6,079 nt of DNA from Desulfobacterales bacterium (GTDB lineage Bacteria; Desulfobacterota; Desulfobacteria; Desulfobacterales; Desulfobacteraceae), in NCBI GenBank assembly GCA_022361095.1, contig JAKSBO010000575.1, forward strand, positions 1 to 6,079, read 5' to 3'. Made by a program: the position numbers and the translations under genes. Each line of letters begins with the position of its first letter. Positions within the stretch are counted from its first letter, which is position 1. Positions 1-6,079 of the stretch are shown piece by piece. The notes beneath the pieces are model-generated. The model ran no database searches, was not told where the DNA came from, and worked only from the letters and a program-made list of their open reading frames with translations.

Positions 1-40
1 CACAATGTAAGCCAGAATTTGACTAAAGGACACTGATCCC
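1..40 (+). other. Leader of tssM / possible end of an upstream gene
   Basis: This short stretch precedes tssM. All three forward frames are closed by stops before the tssM start: TAA at 8-10, TAA at 24-26 and TGA at 34-36. Any upstream gene in the same operon therefore ends here, but too little is present to choose the frame or name the product. The TAA at 24-26 would overlap the tssM ribosome binding site, a common arrangement in packed operons. In many T6SS clusters the gene before tssM is tssL, so that is the natural guess, but nothing in these bases proves it. Confidence 0.35.
25..30 (+). promoter_or_regulatory. Ribosome binding site of tssM
   Basis: AAAGGA lies 10 nt before the ATG at 41. 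It is the clearest Shine-Dalgarno sequence in the window and supports that start. The other two genes have much weaker sites. Confidence 0.6.
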
Positions 41-3000
41 ATGACCTCTATTTTGTCAATCATCACAGGTTTTGTTTCCCGGCTTCTAAAATCTTCTGCG
101 GCCAAGATTACGGGCAGTGTCATCGGCGGCATTATTCTTACACTTCTTTTTTTAATGCTGTGGCGGTCCTGTGCCTCCCTTGGTTCCCGGGCGCTTTATA
201 TGGTCATCGGCGGCATACTGGTTGCCGCCCTGATTTTGCTCATGATCTATCTTTTATGGAAAAACATTCAGCTTAGCCGCTCAAAAAAAATGGAAGCGGC
301 CTTGGGGGAAACCGCCCAACAAAAGAAACAACGCCAGCAGCAGTTAAAAACGGCCATCGGTTCCATCAAAGATAAATGGCAGACCGCCATGGCCACCCTT
401 AAAGCCAGAAAAATCAATATCTATGACAGCCCGTGGGTCCTGCTTATCGGCGAACCCCAATCGGGAAAAACCACCACCCTTAAACAATCCGGACTTGATT
501 TTCCAATCGGCAAAGATGCCCTGTCCGGTGCCGGAGGAACGGTTAACTGCGACTGGTGGTTTACCAATGACGCGGTCATCATTGATACCGCAGGCCGGTT
601 TACCCTGCCGGTGGATTCGGCACCGGACAAAGAAGAGTGGCATGCCTTTTTAAAGCTTCTGGCCAAACACCGGCCCCAATGCCCTATCAACAATGTTATT
701 GTTACCATCCCGGTAACCTCCTTTTTAGAAGACGATGCCGTCAGACAAAAAGAAAAGGCCGGAAAGATCAGGGACAAGCTGCTTGAAATTACCGAAGTGC
801 TGGGCGTTGAATTTCCCATATATATCATGGTCTCAAAATCCGATCTGATTGCCGGGTTTACCGAATTTTGCGCGTCATTGGCGTCCATTGAAAACACCCA
901 GATTTTAGGCTGGAACCAGGATACCGCCCCCAAGCCCTTTAATCCGGAATCCTTTGATTACCGTTTTGAAACGTTAAAGCACCGATTTTATAAATGGTCC
1001 CTTCGACGGCTCCGGGATCTTCCCGTTGGAAGCGAGGCAGACCGAATTTTTTCATTTCACACCGGATTCAGCCATATCAAAAAACCGCTGGAATCTTATT
1101 TGAGCACTATTTTTAAAGCGGATAAATTTCATCCCACCCTTCTTTTCAGGGGCTGCTTTTTCAGCAGCGGGCTCCAGGAAGGCCAGGCCATTGTCAAGGC
1201 CCTGGAATCGGAAGATGGTTCAGGGGCGGCACCGTTTTCCGACTCTTTTTCCAAATCAAGGCCTTATTTTATTTACAACTTTTATAAAAAAGTCTTTCTT
1301 GAAAACGGACTGGTCACCCGGATGGGCAATGTCTCCCAAAAGGAAAGAAAACTCAAAACCTCCGCCATGATCATTGCCTGTCTTTTCAGTGTGGTCTCGG
1401 TCTGGTACCTGTGGACCGGATATTCCCTTCTGACAAAGGTCTTAAAACCCACCCACGCCCGGGTAAAGCAGGCCGGAGATCTGGCCGGAACCGATAACGC
1501 GCGCGCCAAGCGCTATTCTGCCAGCGATATCGTCACCCTTGCCAACGCCATCAAGAAAGATCGAAACCGGCTTGCCTCGGAAGGGGTCTCATACCGGTTT
1601 TTGCGGGGAAAAGACAACTCCATTATCAAGGACATGAAAAATATAGAGGACGCGGTGCTTCTTAAAGGGCTTTTTCAACCCATCATGGAGGATGGCGCCC
1701 AAAACATAACCATTCCGCCGGTCCGGTATGAAGAGAGAACCAGGCTTATGGAGAACCTGTCACTGGGGCTTGGGGTTTTGCTCAAATCGCCACGACAGCT
1801 CTATTCACTTGAGCCGGACACAGCAACGGTAAAGGGCCAATCCCGATGGATGGATGTTGAGATTGATACCGTTCTTAACCTGGCAGATGAATTTCCCAAA
1901 GGAGAGACCCTTGACCTTTCACACGCTGATCCGGAAAAGTCCAGATGGTTTATCAGGCAGGAAATCACAGGATTATACCGTTTCTGGAAAACCTTTCCGG
2001 AAAAAAACTGGGTCATGTTGAAAAAAGATCTCCTTGACGCCATGGGACAGTACAGGGCCATGCTCAGCTCCAAGGAGATTAAGATTGAAGAAGAAAGGGC
2101 CTTTAAGCATAATGCCGTCAAATTTGTATCTGCCGGGAACCGGCTTCTCAAACACAACAGCGGGACCCGTGCCCTGTTCCCGGCCAAACTGCACCAGGAA
2201 TGTGAAAAAGATTACCAGCTCCTTGCCGGCCTGCTCGACCAGGGAAAGGCCCAAAAGGAAATCGAATTTTTTCAACCGGCTGTTGAGCGCCATTCAGGGG
2301 TCTGCCGGGAAACAAACAGGGCCATACTGTCCGACCTTGACCATCACCCGGATCTGCTCAATTCCCTGTTAACCAAAGATGGGGATATCCACCCGGAATT
2401 TGAGAGCATTCTTGGGATAGTGGCGCTGGTACTTCAATTCACGCCGCTTTTTGATGCGCCCCATCAAAAAATGATTGTGCAGAATCCGGAAAGAATCATC
2501 GGATTTCTGGAGGCCTGGGATACCGAATGGCATGCCCAAAAAACGGAACTGGAAGAGGTTCTGTCCGGGAAAATCCAATCCCTTATGGCACCGGGATGGA
2601 AAAAAGAGCAGCTTAAAACGGTTATCGGCAACTACCTTACCGATGAAATATGGGATGCAGACCTTAAAGCCGCGTTAACGGCGATCTCAACGGTCCTGGA
2701 GGGCAATATCCTGACGGAAACCGTCTTGACACGGGGCATGAACCTGCCCAATGCTGCCCGGATTAAATGGCTGGAAGAAAAATTTGCACTATTTTCAGAT
2801 ATCAATTCATGGATGGTCAAAAAATATCCCTCCCGGGCGGATATCACCCAGGGCACCCAACAAATCACCCGGTTCATGACCCGGATATACAAAGATTATC
2901 TGATTTTCTGGAACAATACGCTGGATGGCTATGATCCGTCCTTATCCATTGTTTCAGCAAGGACCTGGGAACAGTACCGCAAACAGGTTCTCAACAAAAG

Positions 3001-4153
3001 GGGGTTGTTTTTAGATCCCGGCTCCTGGCCTTTTAACCTGTTTTTGGAAAATGTTACATCAACAGGACTCGATAATCTGAAAAAAATTTTGGGAGAAGAC
3101 CGTGATGAATCCGTCATCGGGCTTGAAAAAAACGTGACCCGCACGGCCTTTGTTTACAGTATGGCTTCAGGGAATCTCGGGGCATTGGGGAGTGCACAGG
3201 ACCGTTTTTACCAATGCGTTGACGCATTATCGGAAATGCCCTCCCAGGCGATGAGCTCCCTGGATGACGACGACGACATGATGTATAACTTTAAATCATT
3301 CTCATCCTTTCGTAACCGGGTGGACAGCGGCCTGGGCGGCGGAGAGATTCTTGCGTCCCGTTTGGAAAAAATCCAAACCCACGGCCTTGCGATCCTTAAA
3401 AAAGGATATGCTGCCGGATTCAACCAGGCCAAAAAACAATTGATCGGAAAGTGGTATGACCGGTTTAAGGGCAATTATCCCTTCTCCCGGGTCAATGACA
3501 TCAAGTCCTGGTCCGGCCGAAACGAAAATACGGTTTCCGTTCACCACACCACCGTATCCAGCGCAGATTTTTATGATTTTTGTTTTGATCAGTCCCTGGG
3601 CCTGGATGCCCTGGACAAAAAATACGGATTACGGCAGGCCATAGAAAAGGACACCACAGGCAAACGATACCGGTTTTCCCGCCCCGGCATCCAGTGGATG
3701 GATTTTGTATACGGCCGGAACCAATCCACCCGGGTCCACGATATTAAAATTACGATCTCCGATGAAGACTCCCAAATTTCCAAAAATTATACCGTGCTTC
3801 AAATCAGGGGGCTGCACAAAGACGGGGGAGGAAAAACCTTAAAATTAAGATTCAGCGGCTCCCGGTACAAAACCGCAAAAGGGGTATGGCATATTGACCA
3901 GGATATTCCGGTCCAGTTTTTAGTTGAAAATGAAGAGACCCGGGAATCTGCCCAGGTGATTTTGCTGGAAAGCGACTTTTCATTCCCGGCCTACCTGGTC
4001 CGAAACGGAAAAAAGACCCGGATTTCCAACAGCCGGGAGTGGGAACTTCCCTTGGCCTTTTTTTCTAAAAATTCGGACACGGCACCCCAAAAGGTTAATC
4101 TGATTATTGAATGGGATGAGCCGTTACCGGCCTTCATTCCTTTGGGCAAATAA
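41..4153 (+). CDS. tssM: T6SS inner-membrane protein TssM (IcmF family)
   Basis: TssM is the large inner-membrane subunit of the T6SS membrane complex, which with TssL and TssJ spans the envelope and anchors the baseplate. Seen here: two adjacent hydrophobic segments at about residues 27-41 and 53-72, then a Lys/Gln-rich stretch (about 82-125). A cytoplasmic NTPase domain follows, with Walker A GEPQSGKTT (137-145), Walker B/G3-like VIIDTAG (179-185) and a G4-like SKSD (265-268). A third membrane segment lies at about 441-460. The rest, to residue 1370, should be periplasmic, as in characterised TssM. The family C-terminal region is recognisable from the YPFSR motif (1146-1150) and the following FYDF-containing stretch. 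At 1370 residues it is somewhat longer than the usual 1100-1300. An Asp run (1075-1079) sits before the YPFSR region. The start at 41 has a good ribosome binding site at suitable spacing and places the hydrophobic hairpin near the N-terminus, as expected. No frameshift or internal stop is seen. It is the first gene of the tssM-tagF-tssA run. Confidence 0.95.
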   Translation: MTSILSIITGFVSRLLKSSAAKITGSVIGGIILTLLFLMLWRSCASLGSRALYMVIGGILVAALILLMIYLLWKNIQLSRSKKMEAALGETAQQKKQRQQQLKTAIGSIKDKWQTAMATLKARKINIYDSPWVLLIGEPQSGKTTTLKQSGLDFPIGKDALSGAGGTVNCDWWFTNDAVIIDTAGRFTLPVDSAPDKEEWHAFLKLLAKHRPQCPINNVIVTIPVTSFLEDDAVRQKEKAGKIRDKLLEITEVLGVEFPIYIMVSKSDLIAGFTEFCASLASIENTQILGWNQDTAPKPFNPESFDYRFETLKHRFYKWSLRRLRDLPVGSEADRIFSFHTGFSHIKKPLESYLSTIFKADKFHPTLLFRGCFFSSGLQEGQAIVKALESEDGSGAAPFSDSFSKSRPYFIYNFYKKVFLENGLVTRMGNVSQKERKLKTSAMIIACLFSVVSVWYLWTGYSLLTKVLKPTHARVKQAGDLAGTDNARAKRYSASDIVTLANAIKKDRNRLASEGVSYRFLRGKDNSIIKDMKNIEDAVLLKGLFQPIMEDGAQNITIPPVRYEERTRLMENLSLGLGVLLKSPRQLYSLEPDTATVKGQSRWMDVEIDTVLNLADEFPKGETLDLSHADPEKSRWFIRQEITGLYRFWKTFPEKNWVMLKKDLLDAMGQYRAMLSSKEIKIEEERAFKHNAVKFVSAGNRLLKHNSGTRALFPAKLHQECEKDYQLLAGLLDQGKAQKEIEFFQPAVERHSGVCRETNRAILSDLDHHPDLLNSLLTKDGDIHPEFESILGIVALVLQFTPLFDAPHQKMIVQNPERIIGFLEAWDTEWHAQKTELEEVLSGKIQSLMAPGWKKEQLKTVIGNYLTDEIWDADLKAALTAISTVLEGNILTETVLTRGMNLPNAARIKWLEEKFALFSDINSWMVKKYPSRADITQGTQQITRFMTRIYKDYLIFWNNTLDGYDPSLSIVSARTWEQYRKQVLNKRGLFLDPGSWPFNLFLENVTSTGLDNLKKILGEDRDESVIGLEKNVTRTAFVYSMASGNLGALGSAQDRFYQCVDALSEMPSQAMSSLDDDDDMMYNFKSFSSFRNRVDSGLGGGEILASRLEKIQTHGLAILKKGYAAGFNQAKKQLIGKWYDRFKGNYPFSRVNDIKSWSGRNENTVSVHHTTVSSADFYDFCFDQSLGLDALDKKYGLRQAIEKDTTGKRYRFSRPGIQWMDFVYGRNQSTRVHDIKITISDEDSQISKNYTVLQIRGLHKDGGGKTLKLRFSGSRYKTAKGVWHIDQDIPVQFLVENEETRESAQVILLESDFSFPAYLVRNGKKTRISNSREWELPLAFFSKNSDTAPQKVNLIIEWDEPLPAFIPLGK

Positions 4154-4166
4154 GAGCGGGAACCCC

Positions 4167-4784
4167 ATGTTCGGACTATTTAAAAACCAATATATGGTGG
4201 AAGTTTACGGCAAATTGCCATTTTATAAGGATTATATTAATATTATAGCCTCAACTGAAACCAGCCTGTGGCAGGCGTGGCTGCTTAACGTCTTTGGAGA
4301 AAAAAACACCCTGATCCCCCAGGGGATCTGGCATTTTTTGTTTTTTCCGGCCAAGGATGCCCATCTGGTAACCGGCTTGATTATGCAGGGATCCGACGGA
4401 CTTCGGAATTTTCCTTTCAGCCTCTTTGTTTCCCTGGGCAGGCCGGCCATAAACAATCAGTTAAAATGGGCTGAACTTTTTGCAATTAGAGACCACCTGG
4501 TTGAAATATATAAAACCGTTTACACAGCTTCGGATATTGACGGCTTCTACCGTACGCTGTCCGGGGCAAGCGTGGAAACCAACAGGAAAAATATTAAATC
4601 AGCGTATCTGAAATCGGTAAAGCTTCCGGATTTAAAGCCTGTTATTCGGGGGCAGGACAGAGAATTTCCCGTTTTTTCAATCCTTGAAAAATCCGGATTT
4701 TCCTGCCTGTCCAAAGGGTGTCTATCCGGCAAAGAGATTATTTCAAACTGGGAAAAACAACCCACTACGCAAATATGCAACTAG
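4167..4784 (+). CDS. tagF: T6SS-associated regulator TagF
   Basis: This 205-residue protein belongs to the TagF family (DUF2094, the 'BMA_A0400' type). In Pseudomonas aeruginosa and Agrobacterium, TagF represses T6SS assembly after translation by acting on the FHA-domain protein Fha, opposed by the threonine phosphorylation pathway. Family hallmarks visible are the N-terminal YGKLP (14-18), normally YGKLPs.gDF in the family and here followed by FYKDYI, then tryptophans in the W..W..W spacing (35-55) and the GSDGLRNFPF block (75-84), equivalent to the conserved GSDsvGR.FPl motif. The reading frame is open back to an ATG at 4107 inside tssM, but the family match begins just after the ATG at 4167, which lies 13 nt past the tssM stop, so 4167 is preferred. 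Its ribosome binding site is weak (GAG at 4154-4156, GCGGG at 4156-4160), so translation may be coupled to tssM. No phosphatase (PppA) domain is fused, unlike Agrobacterium TagF-PppA. It is cytoplasmic, with no signal peptide or membrane segment. Confidence 0.85.
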   Translation: MFGLFKNQYMVEVYGKLPFYKDYINIIASTETSLWQAWLLNVFGEKNTLIPQGIWHFLFFPAKDAHLVTGLIMQGSDGLRNFPFSLFVSLGRPAINNQLKWAELFAIRDHLVEIYKTVYTASDIDGFYRTLSGASVETNRKNIKSAYLKSVKLPDLKPVIRGQDREFPVFSILEKSGFSCLSKGCLSGKEIISNWEKQPTTQICN

Positions 4785-4796
4785 ACATGGTATCAA

Positions 4797-6065
4797 ATGA
4801 GCATATTAAATTTTGATAAATTACTTGCCCCGATCACCGAAGAAAATCCTTGCGGGGAAGACCTTTCAGACTTGACCGAATATTATATACTTGAAGAATA
4901 TGCCAAGGGAAAGGAAGAGACCCAGTTTGGCGAAGCCGAACCCCCTGACTGGCAGCAGACCGAGGCCCTTGCCAAAAAATTATTGCTCCAGGGTAAGGAA
5001 ATGTGGGTCGTTTTCCACCTGGTGTGCGCCATGACGGCCAACCATGGCACACTTGGGCTCAACCAAGGATTCCGGTTTCTTCTGGAGGCGATGTCTGCGT
5101 TCTGGGAAAATATTTTTCCGGAACCGGATTTTGACGATGCCAATCCCTTTGAACAACGAATGGAAGTGCTGCAAAGCCTTTCAAGCACGACATCTGCGTT
5201 GTTAAACAATATCAGAAGCATGCCCATCTGCAAGTCCAGGCAGTTAGGCGCCTTCTCCTACAGGGATGTGTTGATATCACAGGGAGAAATCAAAGCAACA
5301 GAAGACGCGCCCCCGGCCGAAAAAAATTTGATTGAAGCCGCCATCAGGGATACGGATCCTGAATTTACGGCCCAAATCATATTCTCTTTAAAAGAGACCT
5401 TGCAGCATATCAGGGATATCGAAACCTTTTTAACGGAAACGGCAGGCCAAAAGCGCAACGGCTCCAATATACAAAACATTGAAAATACCGTTAAATCCAT
5501 CCTGGATTTTGTAGAGCCATATACGGTTGCCGAAATTGAGGAAGACAGTGATACTGACAAAGGAGATGCGCCCAACGGCACTGACGTTTTAGACGATACC
5601 GGTGTACAAGGAACGCTTAACAGCCGGGATGATGTCTATGCGCTGTTAGGCGAGATGATCCAATGGTATGAACAAAATGAACCGGCCAGTCCGGTTGCCA
5701 TGCTGCTAAACCGGTCAAAATCCCTGGTGGGAAAAAATTTTTTTCAGATCATCTCCCATGTTTTAGGACCGGTTCCCCAGATCAAAACGCTGTTCGGCCC
5801 CCCCGAAGAATACCCGGATATAGAAAGCATCCCGGCCGGACAACCGTCAGGTTTTCATATTCAGTCCCGCAAAGATATTTTGGACTGGCTGGACAAAACA
5901 ACAACGTGGTATGGGACCTTTGAGCCTTCAAGCCCGGTCCCTTTTTTTCTTCACAGGGCCAGACAGCTTGTAGGAAAAAATTTTCAAGAGATTCTTGGTA
6001 AAATAGCCGATGACGCCTTATTAAAAAACGTGGAAGAACTGCTAAACAATAAAAGCATTAAATAA
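4797..6065 (+). CDS. tssA: T6SS cap/assembly protein TssA (ImpA N-terminal family)
   Basis: TssA binds the membrane complex and baseplate, helps start tail assembly and, depending on class, stays at the baseplate or caps the growing sheath. The N-terminal ImpA_N domain (about residues 5-135) is clear. It has the CGEDLS signature (19-24), then LLLQGKEMWVVFHL (62-75), the G-x-L-G-L-x-x-G-F pattern (84-92), and W103, FPEP (107-110), D114 and R121, which match the family pattern of W..l.P then an acidic spacer and R. A helical middle region (about 170-245) leads into an acidic, Gly/Asp-rich linker (246-272). The C-terminal part contains two copies of the conserved EPxSPV...L.R...LVGKNF motif typical of the P. 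aeruginosa TssA1-like class. At 422 residues it is longer than the roughly 340-350 of that class, and the extra copy accounts for much of the difference. The ATG at 4797 is 12 nt after the tagF stop. No good Shine-Dalgarno precedes it, so translation is probably coupled to tagF. The ATG at 4787 is out of frame. Confidence 0.92.
   Translation: MSILNFDKLLAPITEENPCGEDLSDLTEYYILEEYAKGKEETQFGEAEPPDWQQTEALAKKLLLQGKEMWVVFHLVCAMTANHGTLGLNQGFRFLLEAMSAFWENIFPEPDFDDANPFEQRMEVLQSLSSTTSALLNNIRSMPICKSRQLGAFSYRDVLISQGEIKATEDAPPAEKNLIEAAIRDTDPEFTAQIIFSLKETLQHIRDIETFLTETAGQKRNGSNIQNIENTVKSILDFVEPYTVAEIEEDSDTDKGDAPNGTDVLDDTGVQGTLNSRDDVYALLGEMIQWYEQNEPASPVAMLLNRSKSLVGKNFFQIISHVLGPVPQIKTLFGPPEEYPDIESIPAGQPSGFHIQSRKDILDWLDKTTTWYGTFEPSSPVPFFLHRARQLVGKNFQEILGKIADDALLKNVEELLNNKSIK
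5622..5768 (+). repeat. TssA C-terminal motif, copy A
   Basis: This encodes TssA residues 276-324: SR-DV, WY (290-291), EPASPV (295-300), L-R (304-306) and LVGKNF (310-315). It aligns without gaps to copy B, with 20 of 49 residues identical by my count. Copy A is the more divergent from the family pattern: it has Ala in place of the second Pro after SPV and Ser-Lys where RA is usual. Confidence 0.8.
5865..6011 (+). repeat. TssA C-terminal motif, copy B
   Basis: This encodes TssA residues 357-405: SRKDI, WY (371-372), EPSSPVP (376-382), HRARQ (386-390) and LVGKNF (391-396). It is the canonical form of the C-terminal motif in P. aeruginosa TssA1-like proteins and sits at the expected place near the end of the protein. 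It starts 243 nt after copy A, and a Pro/Gly-rich spacer (residues 325-356) separates the two. Confidence 0.8.
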
Positions 6066-6078
6066 CGGCCATGGGCCG
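6066..6078. repeat. Short inverted repeat after tssA
   Basis: CGGCC and GGCCG flank a central ATG directly after the tssA stop codon. The stem would be 5 bp with a 3-nt loop. The window ends one base later, so a T-run that would mark a terminator cannot be seen. The ATG at 6071 could equally be the first codon of the next gene, although no ribosome binding site is evident. Confidence 0.3.
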
Positions 6079-6079
6079 G

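Noticed and set aside
421..933. A 170-residue open frame on the minus strand inside tssM
   Set aside because: It lies opposite the NTPase-coding region, whose P-loop and DTAG motifs are clearly real. Its translation has no recognisable domain and looks like a shadow frame.
2034..2372. A plus-strand open frame of 112 residues within tssM
   Set aside because: It is out of frame with the intact tssM, has no recognisable domain and no convincing ribosome binding site, so it is most likely chance.
4107..4166. A 20-residue N-terminal extension of TagF from the ATG at 4107 (or 4116)
   Set aside because: It would overlap the end of tssM by 47 nt, its residues show no family resemblance, and the TagF match (YGKLP) begins just after the ATG at 4167.
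4883..5233. A minus-strand open frame of 116 residues opposite the tssA N-terminus
   Set aside because: It overlaps the well-conserved ImpA_N coding sequence and shows no recognisable domain.
1..6079. An effector, immunity gene or wholly new system hidden in the window
   Set aside because: Three recognisable T6SS genes fill the window, and no intergenic space over 15 nt exists between them. No extra domain (toxin, PAAR, lysozyme-like) was seen fused to any of them.

Overview
The window is a tightly packed, single-direction (+ strand) fragment of a type VI secretion system (T6SS) gene cluster. It holds three intact genes in the order tssM (icmF) - tagF - tssA, covering nearly all of the window. 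The gaps are short (13 nt and 12 nt), which suggests one operon. No RNA gene, CRISPR array, insertion sequence or integration signature was seen.

Organism: a T6SS implies a diderm (Gram-negative) bacterium. Base composition is middling, roughly half G+C by eye, with frequent CGG/CCGG and AAA/TTT codons. The proteins match the families in motifs but look divergent from textbook gammaproteobacterial versions. This would fit a sulfate-reducing Desulfobacterota (Desulfobacteraceae-like) host, but that is an impression from composition and style, not proof.

Layout: bases 1-40 are the tail of an unidentified upstream gene and/or the leader carrying the tssM ribosome binding site. Bases 41-4153 encode TssM, the 1370-residue inner-membrane protein of the membrane complex, with an intact P-loop NTPase domain and a large periplasmic part. 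Bases 4167-4784 encode TagF, a T6SS post-translational regulator. Bases 4797-6065 encode TssA, the cap/assembly protein for baseplate and sheath. The last 14 bases hold a short inverted repeat around an ATG that may begin another gene.

How they work together: TssM, with TssL and TssJ (not in this window), forms the trans-envelope channel on which the baseplate docks. TssA is recruited to that complex, helps prime tail assembly and coordinates tube/sheath growth. TagF restrains assembly, in studied systems through the FHA-domain protein. The most notable point is that this TssA carries two tandem copies of its conserved C-terminal motif (20 of 49 positions identical, ungapped, 81 residues apart), where the class I know normally shows one. 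Otherwise this is a recognisable T6SS core segment, and I do not see an undescribed system in it.
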